From contig NZ_CALYLN010000001.1 of assembly GCF_944801835.1 (NCBI RefSeq), positions 962,001 through 1,026,000 of the forward strand: a DNA stretch of 64,000 nt, read 5' to 3'. The position numbers and the translations under genes are program-made. Below the pieces are notes generated by a model that saw only the letters and a program-made list of their open reading frames with translations, had not been told where the DNA came from and did no database searches. Source of the DNA: Bartonella sp. B1099. GTDB lineage: Bacteria; Pseudomonadota; Alphaproteobacteria; Rhizobiales; Rhizobiaceae. The stretch's first letter is position 1; each line of letters begins with the position of its first letter. Positions 11,145-21,947 of this stretch are shown here, in pieces.

Positions 11145-12134
11145 TTAACTTATCGTCCAGTCATTCCAGAGTGCATGGATTTGTGCCAATGAGTACCCTT
11201 GTGCCAAAAAAGCCCATAAAAGGAGGCGCGCTTTTACGGCTGACAAATAACCAGACATAAGAGCACCCGAAGCAATCATATCGATTTCTGAACCTTTATA
11301 GCCATAAGTTATACGAGTTGTTGAGCCATTACAACAACGACTCGCAATAATGATGGGTATTTTTTGTGCGTATTGTTGTACAAGATCTGCTTCTTGAAAA
11401 CTACAGTGTCCTGCACCAAAACCAGCGATAACAAGTCCAGTATAATGTCCACTTTCAAGGCAGAGTTTCATTAAGTGTGCATCAGATGATAAAGAGGAGT
11501 AGAGAAGTGCAATTTGATGATCGTAGTTTTGGGGGGGATCAAACGTTGTCGGAAAAAATTTTCGATCATTGAAATAAATAAGTTTTCCCTCTAAAATAGT
11601 TCCCAAGATACCTGCAAGGCCTGATTGAAATGTTTCAACCTTGACGGTATGGCTTTTATAGAGCCAATAAGGTGAATGAATCGTATCATTAATGACAACA
11701 AGAACGCCTCTATTACGACTTTGTGGGGCGGCCGCGACACGCGTTGCTGCTAAAATATTAGCGGGGCCATCAGCACCTGCTTCGTGAGGGGTACGCATAG
11801 CACCGGTTATGATAAGTGGTTCAGCTTCTTTCCAATAAAGAGAAAGAAAAAAAGCAGTTTCTTCCAAAGTATCAGTTCCTTGCGTTAAAACAATTCCTTT
11901 TGCGCCAGCGTTTATTTGTTGTTTTGCCCACTCGATTATTTCAAAAAGAATTTTAAAAGATAAAGATCCACTTGGCATTTGCATTAATGTTTGTGCATGA
12001 ATATCAGCAACCTTGTTTAAATCAGGAACACTTTTTATGAGATTATCTGAGGTTAAAGTCGGTTGCATGTGACCAAAACGATCAGCAGTCATTGCAATTG
12101 TTCCACCTAAGGTTCCTATAGCTATTTTTTTCAT
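11145..12134 (-). CDS. Asparaginase family protein (type I L-asparaginase-like)
   Basis: This 329-residue enzyme probably hydrolyses asparagine to aspartate and ammonia. Both catalytic threonine motifs are visible: 'IGTLGGTIAM' near the N-terminus and 'VLTQGTDTLEET' in the middle, with the conserved Asp. No signal peptide is present, pointing to the cytoplasm. The short AT-rich spacer to coaA (11028-11144) holds only a 30-codon frame without support. Confidence 0.85.
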   Translation of the reverse strand: MKKIAIGTLGGTIAMTADRFGHMQPTLTSDNLIKSVPDLNKVADIHAQTLMQMPSGSLSFKILFEIIEWAKQQINAGAKGIVLTQGTDTLEETAFFLSLYWKEAEPLIITGAMRTPHEAGADGPANILAATRVAAAPQSRNRGVLVVINDTIHSPYWLYKSHTVKVETFQSGLAGILGTILEGKLIYFNDRKFFPTTFDPPQNYDHQIALLYSSLSSDAHLMKLCLESGHYTGLVIAGFGAGHCSFQEADLVQQYAQKIPIIIASRCCNGSTTRITYGYKGSEIDMIASGALMSGYLSAVKARLLLWAFLAQGYSLAQIHALWNDWTIS

Positions 12135-12288
12135 AATTTTCCTCTATAAAGGCACAAACTGTTTACATAAAACTATTTAGCAGTAATTTACATTGACAAC
12201 AATAATATCATTTTTTCAATTTCAACAAATTGAGTGATGCTGAATCATTGTGTTTTGCTGTATATGTTCTTAAATAGGACAATAATCA

Positions 12289-12317
12289 TTGAGTTTTACA
12301 TTGGATGAAAAGATAAT
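12289..12317 (+). promoter_or_regulatory. Candidate hslVU promoter
   Basis: TTGAGT (12289-12294) and GATAAT (12312-12317) are separated by 17 bases, ~35 bases upstream of the hslV ATG. This is a good housekeeping-sigma pattern. The heat-shock pattern usually found at hslVU was not evident by eye. Confidence 0.45.
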
Positions 12318-12352
12318 ATTAAAAAGAAAAGTAATATTTAAGGAGTGTCCTT

Positions 12353-12934
12353 ATGACAGAACATAAGCCAGACATAATGTATGGTACAACGATTATTACG
12401 GTACGAAAAGGTGGCAAAGTCGTGATGGCTGGTGACGGTCAGGTCTCTCTTGGACAGACGATTATGAAAGGCAATGCACGTAAAGTCCGTCGTCTTGGGA
12501 AGAGCGGAGTGGTTATTGCTGGTTTTGCAGGTGCTACGGCAGATGCTTTCACATTATTGGAAAGATTGGAAACAAAGCTTGAGCAATATCCTGATCAGCT
12601 TATGCGTGCATGTGTAGAACTTGCAAAGGATTGGCGAACAGATCGCTATTTGCGTCGTCTAGAAGCAATGATGCTCGTGGCTGATAAGAAAGTAACTTTA
12701 GCTCTAACAGGGCTTGGTGATGTCTTAGAACCAGAAGATGGGGTTATGGCCATTGGTTCTGGAGGAAATTTTGCTCTTTCAGCAGCGCGGGCACTCATGG
12801 ACTTGGATTTGGATGCCGAAACGATTGCCCGTAAAGCTATGGCTATTGCCGCTAAAATTTGTGTTTACACCAATGATCATTTTACGATTGAAACATTGGA
12901 TGCAGAATTATCTTCTTTAGAGAAAGCTATTTAA
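12353..12934 (+). CDS. hslV: ATP-dependent protease proteolytic subunit HslV (ClpQ)
   Basis: HslV is the threonine-protease chamber of the HslUV complex, a proteasome-like dodecamer. The 193-residue precursor carries the active Thr12 in '[13 protein letters not shown]', exposed by processing, and the beta-type proteasome motif '[10 protein letters not shown]'. The '[17 protein letters not shown]' region is typical. AAGGAG precedes the ATG. The stop codon directly abuts the hslU start, so the two are translationally linked. Confidence 0.96.
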   Translation: MTEHKPDIMYGTTIITVRKGGKVVMAGDGQVSLGQTIMKGNARKVRRLGKSGVVIAGFAGATADAFTLLERLETKLEQYPDQLMRACVELAKDWRTDRYLRRLEAMMLVADKKVTLALTGLGDVLEPEDGVMAIGSGGNFALSAARALMDLDLDAETIARKAMAIAAKICVYTNDHFTIETLDAELSSLEKAI

Positions 12935-14245
12935 ATGTGTGTTGTATTTTCCCCTCGTGAGACTGTTTCTGAACTTGATCGTTTTATTATTGGCCAAAAT
13001 GATGCCAAACGTTCTGTAGCTATTGCACTGCGTAACCGGTGGCGTAGACAACAGCTTAATGAGCCGATGCGTGAAGAAGTGATGCCAAAAAATATTTTAA
13101 TGATAGGGCCAACAGGTGTTGGTAAGACAGGGATCGCACGTCGATTAGCAAAACTTTCTGGAGCTCCTTTCGTGAAAGTAGAAGCGACTAAATTTACTGA
13201 AGTTGGTTATGTGGGGCGTGATGTTGAGCAAATTATTCGAGACCTTGTTGAGATTGCCATTTCTCTTGTGCGTGAAAAGAAACGCGATGAAATAAAAGAA
13301 AAGGCTCATGTGAATGCTGAAGAGCGCGTTTTAGATGCCCTTGTTGGTAAAACAGCAAGTCCAGCTACCCGTGATAGTTTTCGCAAAAAACTGCGTGACG
13401 GTGAATTAGATGAGAAAGAGATTGAAATTGAAGTAGCTGATAATAATAGCAATAGTGCTTCAACCTTTGATATTCCTGGTATGCCTGGGGCGCAAATGGG
13501 GATTATGAATTTATCCGATATTTTGGGCAAAATGGGCAGTCGTACAAAAGTCCGTAAAACGACAGTACGGGATGCTTTTAAACCACTCATTGATGATGAA
13601 TCTGAAAAACTCCTTGATCAGGAACAAATTATTCAAGAAGCACTTCGTGTTGCTGAAAATGACGGTATTGTTTTTATCGACGAGATTGATAAAATTGCAA
13701 CCAGGGATGGTGGAGCCAGTGCTACGGTTTCGCGTGAGGGCGTCCAACGTGATCTTTTGCCTTTGGTGGAAGGAACAACAATTGCTACAAAATATGGGCA
13801 AATCAAAACAGATCATATTCTCTTTATTGCTTCTGGTGCATTTCATGTTTCCAAGCCATCTGATTTATTACCGGAACTTCAAGGACGTTTGCCTATCCGT
13901 GTGGAGCTCAACCCTTTAACAAGAGAAGATTTACGACGCATTCTAACGGAACCAGAAGCGAGTTTGATTAAACAATATATTGCTCTTATGGCAACGGAAG
14001 AGGTTCATTTGGAAATTACCGATGATGCGATTGATGCTTTAGCAGATATTGCTGTAGATTTAAATGCAAGGATTGAAAACATAGGGGCACGTCGTTTACA
14101 AACCGTTATGGAGCGCGTTTTGGATGAGATTTCTTTTACAGCGCCGGATAAAGCTGGAACATCGTTTAAAATTGATGCTGCTTATGTGAGAAAATCTATT
14201 GGTGAGCTCGCTGCTGATATCGATCTTTCCCGTTTTATTCTTTAG
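12935..14245 (+). CDS. hslU: HslUV protease ATPase subunit HslU (ClpY)
   Basis: HslU is the AAA+ unfoldase that feeds substrates to HslV. Walker A is '[15 protein letters not shown]', Walker B '[11 protein letters not shown]', and the sensor region '[12 protein letters not shown]'. The intermediate (I) domain occupies about residues 110-235. The C-terminus 'DIDLSRFIL' is the tail that inserts into HslV to activate it. At 436 residues it is of normal length. It starts immediately after the hslV stop. Confidence 0.97.
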   Translation: MCVVFSPRETVSELDRFIIGQNDAKRSVAIALRNRWRRQQLNEPMREEVMPKNILMIGPTGVGKTGIARRLAKLSGAPFVKVEATKFTEVGYVGRDVEQIIRDLVEIAISLVREKKRDEIKEKAHVNAEERVLDALVGKTASPATRDSFRKKLRDGELDEKEIEIEVADNNSNSASTFDIPGMPGAQMGIMNLSDILGKMGSRTKVRKTTVRDAFKPLIDDESEKLLDQEQIIQEALRVAENDGIVFIDEIDKIATRDGGASATVSREGVQRDLLPLVEGTTIATKYGQIKTDHILFIASGAFHVSKPSDLLPELQGRLPIRVELNPLTREDLRRILTEPEASLIKQYIALMATEEVHLEITDDAIDALADIAVDLNARIENIGARRLQTVMERVLDEISFTAPDKAGTSFKIDAAYVRKSIGELAADIDLSRFIL

Positions 14246-14263
14246 AGATATTGCCTGTTTTGT

Positions 14264-15292
14264 TTATTTTCGTGCTTCGATAATTTTGAAACCATGAGCT
14301 TGTTCATGGATCAATACTGAGCGGAAAATATCTTTTAACAATGTTTCATAAGGAAGGTGGCGGTTTGCAACAAGCAGCAGACTGCCACCTGGCCTTAGAC
14401 ATTTTGCAGCATTTATAATAAAATATTTTCCTAAGGAGATATCTGTCGTTTGTTGTGTGTGAAACGGTGGATTTGAAATGATTGTGTCATACAGATTTGT
14501 GACAGGCTCATGCACAAGGTCATGCCAATAAAAATGAATTGGAAAAGGGGCTGTTGTGAGGTTAAGGTGCTGTTTTGCTGCTTTCAAAGCGTTGTAATCT
14601 GCTTCATAAAGATCAAGAGTTGTCAGTTTTACATTGCTTTCAAGTGCAACGTGAGAAAGATAGCCCCAGCCAGCTCCAAAATCAGCTGTTTTCCCAGAAA
14701 TAACTTTGGGCATATAAGAAGCAAGGGCAGCAGATCCTAAATCAATACGACCATGTGAGAACATGCCAGAAGTGGTTTGAAATTTATCAAAAGAGAGCGG
14801 TGGTGAGCGCAATTGTGCAATATTTTGTTTCTCTATTTGTGGAGGAACTTGCAGCCAAAATACGAGACCATGATTTTTAGATAGTTTATTGGTTATGGGG
14901 ACAATGGTTTTGACCCATTTCATCATTGAAGCAGCACCAGATGTTTTATTCCCACTGATTACAATCCATCCACTTGGTTTAACGCATTCTAATAAATCAA
15001 GAAAACAATTTTGGTTAAAACCACGATATTTGCTGAGGTGCAAAAATGCACCATCATAGATGAGAGTTTTATCTATTTGAGGAGAGCAGTGAAATTGAGT
15101 ATCGACAAATTTTAAAAAATCTGGTCGCCAAGGCGTGATAATTTTTAAATTTTTCGCCCATTCTGGCGCAGGGACCTCCGTTAAACCAAAACTTAACCAG
15201 CATTGGCTTGGATCTGGATACGGGAGAGCATGATTTTCAAAAGGCAAAAATGATAACACATATGGCTCTTTCAAAGAAAAATGCCATTCCAA
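14264..15292 (-). CDS. RsmC-like class I SAM-dependent rRNA methyltransferase
   Basis: This 342-residue protein resembles RsmC (16S rRNA m2G1207 methyltransferase). The C-terminal half has a SAM-binding fold with 'TADFGAGWGYLSHVAL' as motif I and the catalytic 'IISNPPFH' (NPPF) of N2-guanine methyltransferases. The N-terminal half is the degenerate duplicate methyltransferase domain seen in RsmC/RlmG. It is convergent with hslU, with only an 18-base gap. The exact target nucleotide is inferred. Confidence 0.8.
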   Translation of the reverse strand: MEWHFSLKEPYVLSFLPFENHALPYPDPSQCWLSFGLTEVPAPEWAKNLKIITPWRPDFLKFVDTQFHCSPQIDKTLIYDGAFLHLSKYRGFNQNCFLDLLECVKPSGWIVISGNKTSGAASMMKWVKTIVPITNKLSKNHGLVFWLQVPPQIEKQNIAQLRSPPLSFDKFQTTSGMFSHGRIDLGSAALASYMPKVISGKTADFGAGWGYLSHVALESNVKLTTLDLYEADYNALKAAKQHLNLTTAPFPIHFYWHDLVHEPVTNLYDTIISNPPFHTQQTTDISLGKYFIINAAKCLRPGGSLLLVANRHLPYETLLKDIFRSVLIHEQAHGFKIIEARK

Positions 15293-15332
15293 TGCTGGGA
15301 TGGCACTTCATGATTACGATAAGAAGAAAAAC

Positions 15333-17528
15333 TTACTCTTCTTTTTTCTTCCGACGGCGCTTATTTTCAGGTTGCTTTTTTTCATCCATGCACTTTTCTT
15401 CTTTCATCGATTGATCATCGGTCATTTCTTTTCCGGTTTCTTGATCAACAACCTTCATGGATAACCGAACTTTTCCACGCTCATCAAAGCCCATGAGTTT
15501 AACCCAAACTTTATCACCTTCCTTAACAACATCTGTTGTTTTGGTGATGCGTTCTGATGCAAGTTGAGAGATATGAACGAGCCCATCACGAGAACCAAAA
15601 AAGTTTATAAATGCACCAAAGTCTGCAGTTTTTACAACTGTTCCTTGGTAGATAGCACCAACTTCAGGTTCATCGACGATAGAATGGATCCAGCGTTTTG
15701 CTGCTTCAATGGTTTTAGCATCAGCAGAAGCAATTTTAATGGTCCCATCATCTTCAATATTAATTTTTGCTCCAGTTTGTTCCACAATTTCTCGAATAAC
15801 TTTACCACCAGAGCCGATCACATCGCGAATTTTATCAACAGCAATATTCATAACTTCAATACGTGGCGAAAATTCGCTAAGTTCAGCGCGTGCACTGGTT
15901 AAAGCTTTGCCCATTTCATGAAGGATATGGATTCGGCCGTCTTTGGCTTGTTCAAGTGCGATTTTCATAATCTCTTCGGTAATACCGTCAATTTTGATAT
16001 CCATTTGCAAAGCAGTAATACCATTTTCTGTTCCTGCAACTTTAAAATCCATATCTCCAAGGTGATCTTCATCCCCTAAGATATCAGACAGAACAGCAAA
16101 GCGTTCTCCTTCTTTAATCAATCCCATGGCAATACCTGCAACGGGGCGCGCGAGCGGAACACCAGCATCCATGAGAGCAAGCGATGTTCCACAAACCGTT
16201 GCCATAGAAGAAGATCCGTTAGATTCAGTAATTTCTGAGACAGCACGAATGGTATAAGGAAAAGATTCTTTCGTTGGCAACATGGGGTGAATTGCTCGCC
16301 ATGCTAATTTTCCATGTCCAATTTCACGACGACCAGGAGAACCAAGGCGTCCTGTTTCCCCTACTGAAAATGGGGGAAAATTGTAATGAAGAAGGAACGT
16401 TTCCTTGTACATCCCCGTTAAGGCATCAACATATTGTTCATCTTCACCAGTCCCCAATGTTGCAACGACAATTGCTTGTGTTTCTCCTCGGGTAAAGAGT
16501 GCAGATCCATGTGTACGGGGCAAAATACTTACTTCTGATTGAATAGGGCGCACAGTAGAAAGATTGCGTCCATCAATACGCCTTTCTGTATCAAGAATGT
16601 TTCCGCGAACAATTTTTGCTTGCAACTGTTTAAAGACGGTTGCAATTTGGTCAGCACTAAATTGACAGTCATCTTCTGTTTCTGGCATAAATTTACTGAT
16701 AACTTCTGTTTTTAGGGCATCAATTGCGGCATAACGTTCTTGCTTATCAGTAATTGTGTAGGCCTTTCGTATACCCTGTTCGGCCATTTCTTGCATTGCT
16801 TTTTCAAGGTCAGAAAGATCTTCAGGAACAAAATCACGAGGATCTTTTGCAGCCACCTCAGCAAGCTTGATAATGGCATCAATGACAGGTTGAAGGCCTT
16901 TGTGACCGAACATCACAGCACCCAACATAATATCTTCTGGTAATTCTTGTGCTTCTGATTCAACCATCAATACAGCACTTTCTGTTCCAGCAACTACGAG
17001 ATCAAGTTTTGATTCAGGCATTTCATCGATATGAGGATTGAGAACATATTGTCCGTTACAATAACCAACGCGGGCACCCGCTATAGGCCCCATGAAAGGA
17101 ACGCCTGATAGGGTTAATGCGGCAGAGGCAGCAATCATCGCAAGGACATCGGGATTATTTTCGAGATCATGCTGTATAACAGAAACAATGACTTGTGTAT
17201 CATTTTTATAACCCTCAACAAAGAGAGGACGAATGGGACGATCAATCAAACGTGAAACCAAAGTTTCATGTTCACTTGGCCGACTTTCGCGTTTTAAATA
17301 GCCCCCAGGTATTCGGCCAACAGCATAGGATTTTTCTTGATAATTAACGGTGAGTGGAAAAAAGTCCTGGTCTGGTTTTGGGTTTTTTGCCGATACAACG
17401 GTTGCTAAGACAATCGTTTCCCCATAGGTAGCAATCACGGCACCATCCGCTTGACGCGCTATTTTCCCTGTTTCAAGGGTGAGCGGACGCCCGGCCCATT
17501 CAATTTCTATCTTGTGCGTTTTGAACAT
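15333..17528 (-). CDS. pnp: Polynucleotide phosphorylase
   Basis: PNPase is a phosphorolytic 3'-5' exoribonuclease of the RNA degradosome. Two RNase PH domains are followed by a KH domain ('[20 protein letters not shown]') and an S1 domain ('[17 protein letters not shown]'), then a charged tail rich in Lys, Glu and Arg. At 731 residues it is of standard length. It lies downstream of rpsO on the same strand, the conserved rpsO-pnp order. The ribosome site AAGGAT is just before the ATG. Confidence 0.97.
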   Translation of the reverse strand: MFKTHKIEIEWAGRPLTLETGKIARQADGAVIATYGETIVLATVVSAKNPKPDQDFFPLTVNYQEKSYAVGRIPGGYLKRESRPSEHETLVSRLIDRPIRPLFVEGYKNDTQVIVSVIQHDLENNPDVLAMIAASAALTLSGVPFMGPIAGARVGYCNGQYVLNPHIDEMPESKLDLVVAGTESAVLMVESEAQELPEDIMLGAVMFGHKGLQPVIDAIIKLAEVAAKDPRDFVPEDLSDLEKAMQEMAEQGIRKAYTITDKQERYAAIDALKTEVISKFMPETEDDCQFSADQIATVFKQLQAKIVRGNILDTERRIDGRNLSTVRPIQSEVSILPRTHGSALFTRGETQAIVVATLGTGEDEQYVDALTGMYKETFLLHYNFPPFSVGETGRLGSPGRREIGHGKLAWRAIHPMLPTKESFPYTIRAVSEITESNGSSSMATVCGTSLALMDAGVPLARPVAGIAMGLIKEGERFAVLSDILGDEDHLGDMDFKVAGTENGITALQMDIKIDGITEEIMKIALEQAKDGRIHILHEMGKALTSARAELSEFSPRIEVMNIAVDKIRDVIGSGGKVIREIVEQTGAKINIEDDGTIKIASADAKTIEAAKRWIHSIVDEPEVGAIYQGTVVKTADFGAFINFFGSRDGLVHISQLASERITKTTDVVKEGDKVWVKLMGFDERGKVRLSMKVVDQETGKEMTDDQSMKEEKCMDEKKQPENKRRRKKKEE

Positions 17529-17739
17529 TTTTTATCCTTAATGACCAGTGTTTAAATCTTTGATTTGCTCACATTCTGACTTTGCGTAGCATATTTTCAA
17601 GCTCTCGGGTAGACAACAAGTTACCTCTATCTTTGTTACGAAAAGAGAAAGATAAATCGCCTTAAATGCGAAATGATGAGTAGTCCTATCCCATAATAAC
17701 GTGTCAGTTTTTAAAATTTTTAACGAAAAGCAACATATT

Positions 17740-17772
17740 GAAAAACTGGGTGGTTTTTTTACACCACCCCAT
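17740..17772 (-). terminator. Rho-independent terminator/attenuator between rpsO and pnp
   Basis: On the minus strand GGGTGGT (17769-17763) pairs perfectly with ACCACCC (17754-17748) around an A-rich loop. It is followed by AGTTTTTC. It sits directly after the rpsO stop codon and probably reduces readthrough into pnp, leaving about 210 bases of pnp leader. That leader has no evident frame. Confidence 0.7.
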
Positions 17773-17779
17773 TTTTCTT

Positions 17780-18049
17780 TTAGCGACGCAAACCTAACTT
17801 TTTGATAAGTGTCTGATAACGATTTTGGTCAACTCCTTTAAGATAATCAAGAAGGCGGCGGCGTTGAGACACCATCTTTAAAAGACCACGGCGGGAATGG
17901 TTATCTTTTTTGTGAGATTTAAAGTGGTTTGTTAAATTAGAAATACGTTCAGAAAGTACAGCAATCTGTACTTCTGGTGATCCTGTATCACCAGCTTTAT
18001 TTGCGTATTCTGCGACAAGAGCTTGTTTACGTTCAGCTGTAATCGACAT
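17780..18049 (-). CDS. rpsO: 30S ribosomal protein S15
   Basis: S15 is a primary binder of the 16S rRNA central domain and helps dock the 50S subunit. The 89-residue sequence is standard, with the rRNA-binding '[19 protein letters not shown]' region and ending 'LIKKLGLRR'. A ribosome site (AAGGATGACACG) precedes the ATG. It lies directly before the terminator and pnp. Confidence 0.97.
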   Translation of the reverse strand: MSITAERKQALVAEYANKAGDTGSPEVQIAVLSERISNLTNHFKSHKKDNHSRRGLLKMVSQRRRLLDYLKGVDQNRYQTLIKKLGLRR

Positions 18050-18133
18050 CGTGTCATCCTTTCAAAAAACGAAGAAACATAAAGTCACCCATAGCCGAGA
18101 TGTCGTTCAGCCAGGGTCTGCGAGGAAATAAGA

Positions 18134-18148
18134 AGAGTCGAAGACTCT
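18134..18148 (-). promoter_or_regulatory. Hairpin in the rpsO leader
   Basis: AGAGTC and GACTCT form a perfect 6-bp stem with a three-base loop about 85 bases upstream of rpsO. S15 often represses its own mRNA by binding leader structures. The role of this hairpin is only a suggestion. Confidence 0.3.
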
Positions 18149-18195
18149 CACCTATTTTCGCTCTTATATAGGAAAGAAGGTTAAAATACTAGTCC

Positions 18196-18224
18196 TTGAC
18201 AGCATTTTGAAGTCTTTCTTTAAT
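18196..18224 (+). promoter_or_regulatory. Candidate promoter for the MFS transporter
   Basis: A perfect -35 TTGACA (18196-18201) is 17 bases from a -10-like TTTAAT (18219-18224) on the plus strand. The leader to the transporter start would be about 130 bases. It is divergent from rpsO. Confidence 0.5.
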
Positions 18225-18362
18225 AAAGGCTTTTGTTTTGAAATATTGATTTAAATAGGATTTTATGAGAATTTTTTTAAAGATTTATGCATCCTTTTGA
18301 TACAAAGATTATGAGCGTATGTGTGGTAACAAAAGTAATAAATACCGATTTGGAGGGAAAAG

Positions 18363-19991
18363 ATGCAGAGCATTTCAACATTCAAGCTTTTTCGTAATTC
18401 GGTATTTCGAAATTTATGGTCATCTACTCTTATTTCTAATTTAGGGGGGCTGATACAGGCTGTTGGAGCAGGGTGGTTAATGGCGTTAATTAGTTCTTCG
18501 CATTCCATGGTTGGGCTTGTTCAGAGTGCGACAACATTACCACTTGTTATGTTTTCTTTGATGGCAGGGGCATTAGCGGACAATTTTAATCGGCGTCAAA
18601 TTATGTTGAGCGCACAGATTATGATGATGGTTATCTCCATGATCTTATCTGTTTTAGCCTATATGGGATTTCTAACACCTTGGCTTTTGTTATTTTTTAC
18701 GTTTTTGATTGGATGTGGCACAGCATTTTATAATCCTTCTTGGCAAGCAACGATAGGAGATATTGTGAGCAGGGAAAATATTCCTGCTGCTGTTAGTTTG
18801 AATAGTGTCGGCTTTAATTTGATGCGGAGTATAGGTCCTGCTATTGGAGGTGCTATCATTGCATCTTTGGGGGCATCTGCTGCTTTTTTGTTTAATGCTA
18901 TAAGCTATATCCCTCTTATTGGTGCATTATTTCTCTGGAAGTCGAATGATGAAAACAACCCATTACCAAGAGAAAGGCTGTTAGGGGCTGTTTCAGATGG
19001 TTTACGTTACGTTGCGATGTCGCCTAATCTTCTGAGTATTATGGTCCGAGCGTTCCTTTTTGGTATAGGGGCGATTTCGATTTTAGCCCTTTTGCCAATT
19101 GTTGCGCATAAAGTTCTCGGAGGAAGTGCCCTTCTTTATGGTACATTGCTTGGTTGTTTTGGGTTAGGAGCCATGACAGCAGGGATTATTAATGCATTTG
19201 TACGGCATCATTTTCGTTCAGAAACAATTATTGCAAGTGCATTTATTGGTTTTGCCGTTTCTTGCTTTTTATTGGGAATAAGCCGCTCATTGATTGTAAG
19301 CCATATTGCTTTATTTCCTGCAGGCCTAAGTTGGGTTTTGGCATTATCATTGTTTAATACATCTGTACAACTCTCTACACCACGCTGGGTTGTTGCGCGT
19401 GCTTTAGCACTTTATCAAACGGCATCTTATGGCGGGATGGCTGTTGGAAGTGCAATTTGGGGAGCTTTGGCGGATGGTTATTCTCCAACAATTGCTTTGA
19501 GTGTTTGTTCTCTATTCTTGATTGTTGGGGCTCTTGCGGGGGTAAAATTTAGAATTCAAGAAATTCCTCAAATAGATTTGAATCCTCTTGATCATTTTCG
19601 AGAGCCAGAACTTTTACTCGACTTAAAAGCAAGAAGTGGCCCGATCATGATCATGATTGATTATCAAATTCATGAAAATGATCTGGAAGAGTTTCTCAAA
19701 GTGATGACGCGTCGACGCCATATTCGTTTACGTGATGGTGCGCGCCAATGGGTCCTTTTACGAGATCTTGAAAGACCAGAATATTGGACAGAGGCTTATC
19801 ATATGCCAACATGGGTAGATTATTTACGCCATAATCATCGTCGTACAAAAGCGGATGCTGAAGTTAATAAGCGTTTGCGCCATTTAAATTGTGCTCCTAA
19901 CGGTATAAGAGTACACCGCATGATTGAACGACAGACAATTCCCCAAGTCAATGAGATGCTTTTAAAAGTTCCTTCTGATCATCTTCCTTAA
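18363..19991 (+). CDS. MFS exporter, EntS-like (MFS_3 family), with C-terminal cytosolic domain
   Basis: This 542-residue major facilitator protein has about 11-12 membrane helices over the first ~400 residues, with the MFS loop motif 'GALADNFNRRQIM' between helices 2 and 3. It ends with a ~130-residue soluble domain ('MIMIDYQIHENDLEEFLKVM' onward) characteristic of the MFS_3 group related to the enterobactin exporter EntS. Members export siderophores, macrolides or other small molecules; the substrate here is unknown. GGAGGGAAAAG precedes the ATG. No siderophore synthesis gene is nearby. Confidence 0.85.
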   Translation: MQSISTFKLFRNSVFRNLWSSTLISNLGGLIQAVGAGWLMALISSSHSMVGLVQSATTLPLVMFSLMAGALADNFNRRQIMLSAQIMMMVISMILSVLAYMGFLTPWLLLFFTFLIGCGTAFYNPSWQATIGDIVSRENIPAAVSLNSVGFNLMRSIGPAIGGAIIASLGASAAFLFNAISYIPLIGALFLWKSNDENNPLPRERLLGAVSDGLRYVAMSPNLLSIMVRAFLFGIGAISILALLPIVAHKVLGGSALLYGTLLGCFGLGAMTAGIINAFVRHHFRSETIIASAFIGFAVSCFLLGISRSLIVSHIALFPAGLSWVLALSLFNTSVQLSTPRWVVARALALYQTASYGGMAVGSAIWGALADGYSPTIALSVCSLFLIVGALAGVKFRIQEIPQIDLNPLDHFREPELLLDLKARSGPIMIMIDYQIHENDLEEFLKVMTRRRHIRLRDGARQWVLLRDLERPEYWTEAYHMPTWVDYLRHNHRRTKADAEVNKRLRHLNCAPNGIRVHRMIERQTIPQVNEMLLKVPSDHLP

Positions 19992-20447
19992 GCTTTTCAA
20001 TATGGTTGTTATATTTTTGAGATCAATTGATTAGCATAAGCACAAAAAATGAGCTATTTTATGGTTAAAAAATTGATTTATAATGATATTTTGTTATTTT
20101 TTTATGTTAAGTGATAGCCTTAAAAATTAAAGCTTCTCTCATTTTAAATCTATTGATCTTATTTATATTAAATCAATCCAAATTATTTTCTTACCCATTA
20201 AAAATGGGGGAAAACGTATAGGTTAAAACGATTGAAAAAGAAATAAAAAAGCCTTTTATGAAGCTTCTCAAATATGAGGGGTGTGACATTAAGGGGATGA
20301 CACAGTGTATAATGTTTTGGTTTTTCACATCGTTTTTAAATCTTGATATGAATGCGGTGAGTGTAGAGAAATGAAAAGCAACATATTTCTCTTAATCTTA
20401 TAGGGAATAAGATCTTTCAACAAGAGATGGTTATAAGAAAGAGTCAC
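19992..20447. other. AT-rich spacer between convergent genes
   Basis: No reading frame or RNA gene is evident. A small hairpin CCCATT/AATGGG lies at 20194-20208 without a T-tract. Nothing here looks like a strong terminator for either the transporter or truB. Confidence 0.4.
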
Positions 20448-21410
20448 TTAAATTGTGAAAATCCGCTTTGGTTTAAATAGACCTTTACCGAGAATGCCAA
20501 TAGCAAGAAGTTGTTCCTTATAGAGGAGACAAACCTCCTCTTCATCAAGAGGTGTTTTATCAGCACATAAAGGAATAGAATGCCCCCTCATAACTCTCTG
20601 TGCTTGGCTTCCGGTAAGCGGATAATGAGGGAGACAATCTAATGCAGCTCCCGTTTCAATTAACAGTTCATCGAGTGTTGAGAAGTCTTTTTCAAAAGAA
20701 CTCTTATTTTCATCTGTGGTGTTTTTATTGGGCGATATTGCTGCTTTTAGTTCATCCCATGTAATGAGATCCTCTTCATCAAAAGGTGCGACAGCAATAC
20801 GTCTTAAATCAGCGATATGCCCATAGCAACCCAGATCACGTCCCATATCGCGTGCTAGCGAGCGCACATAAGTTCCTTTCCCGCAGGTTATTTCAAAGAC
20901 AGAGGACTCTTTGGTAGGCATTTCTATTAATTTGAAAGTTTCTATTTCCACTTCACGGGGCGTAATTTCAACGACTTCCCCTTCACGCGCGAGATCATAA
21001 GCGCGATTTCCAGCAATTTTGATTGCTGAAAATTGTGGAGGTGTTTGCAAAATAATACCTGTATATTGAGGAAGAAGAGCAAGTATTTCTTCTTGTGTTG
21101 GACGTTTGAGAGATGTTTTCGTTATTTCTCCTTCTCGATCATCTGTTGAACGTTCTTGCCCCCAAGCGATATGAAAACGGTAAGTTTTTTTTCCTTGCAT
21201 CACGTAAGGAACGGTTTTGGTTGCTTCACCTAAGGCAATGGGGAGAAGACCAGAAGCAAGAGGATCAAGCGTACCTGCATGTCCTGCTTTTTGTGCGTGA
21301 AAGAGCCATTTGATTTGTGAAACAGCTTCTGTTGATTTCATGCCTTTTGGTTTATCAAATATGATCCAGCCAGAAACAGGACGCCCTTTTTTTTTGCGTT
21401 GCCGTGTCAT
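20448..21410 (-). CDS. truB: tRNA pseudouridine(55) synthase TruB
   Basis: TruB makes the universal pseudouridine 55 in the tRNA T-loop. The catalytic aspartate lies in '[15 protein letters not shown]' (Asp49 from the chosen start), and the C-terminal RNA-contacting tail is present. The open frame runs on to 21509, but that would overlap rbfA. The ATG at 21410 ('[15 protein letters not shown]') gives 320 residues and starts just after the rbfA stop. The rbfA-truB order is conserved. Confidence 0.95.
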   Translation of the reverse strand: MTRQRKKKGRPVSGWIIFDKPKGMKSTEAVSQIKWLFHAQKAGHAGTLDPLASGLLPIALGEATKTVPYVMQGKKTYRFHIAWGQERSTDDREGEITKTSLKRPTQEEILALLPQYTGIILQTPPQFSAIKIAGNRAYDLAREGEVVEITPREVEIETFKLIEMPTKESSVFEITCGKGTYVRSLARDMGRDLGCYGHIADLRRIAVAPFDEEDLITWDELKAAISPNKNTTDENKSSFEKDFSTLDELLIETGAALDCLPHYPLTGSQAQRVMRGHSIPLCADKTPLDEEEVCLLYKEQLLAIGILGKGLFKPKRIFTI

Positions 21411-21414
21411 TTCT

Positions 21415-21822
21415 TTAATCCTCATCTTTACCACTATGAAGATCACGCGCAACCTCAGGTGACCGGAGGAGGGCATCAATTTTTGAAAAATTATCAAAAC
21501 TATTATCAAGCCGGAAACGCAGTTCTGGCATATATTTCATTTGTCGTAACGCATGACTGATCTCTCTACGGAGAAAACGACTATGTTTATTGAGGGTATC
21601 AACAACATCGGTATGGGAAGAATTTTTAAGTGTGCTGAGAGGTAATACAAAGCAAGTAGCAATTTTTAAATCTGGTGACATGCGCACTTCAGAGACAGAA
21701 ATGACAACATCTTTCAAGACATCATCAAGCAAAATATCACGCTGTAGTATATGCGCTACTGCATGACGGACTTGCTCTGCTACTCTAAGTTGCCGTTGTG
21801 ATGGTCCTGCATTTTTCATCAA
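21415..21822 (-). CDS. rbfA: Ribosome-binding factor A
   Basis: RbfA assists late 30S maturation and 16S rRNA 5'-end processing, especially in the cold. The 135-residue KH-like protein begins '[19 protein letters not shown]' and has '[16 protein letters not shown]' as its core. It is directly upstream of truB and downstream of infB, the usual translation-operon order. Confidence 0.94.
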   Translation of the reverse strand: MMKNAGPSQRQLRVAEQVRHAVAHILQRDILLDDVLKDVVISVSEVRMSPDLKIATCFVLPLSTLKNSSHTDVVDTLNKHSRFLRREISHALRQMKYMPELRFRLDNSFDNFSKIDALLRSPEVARDLHSGKDED

Positions 21823-21947
21823 AGTTTTATCCTTGCTCCAAAACCTCTTTTTTTTTGACTATCCAGATAAGGAAAAAAAGAGATATTGTGTATAGAATTC
21901 CAATAACTTTTCTCATTTTTAAACAGAGTAAAGGCTGTTGGATTCTT

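Noticed and set aside
13306-13846. Minus-strand frames of 94 and 111 codons within hslU
   Set aside because: Both are antisense shadows of hslU; composition is low in normal protein features.
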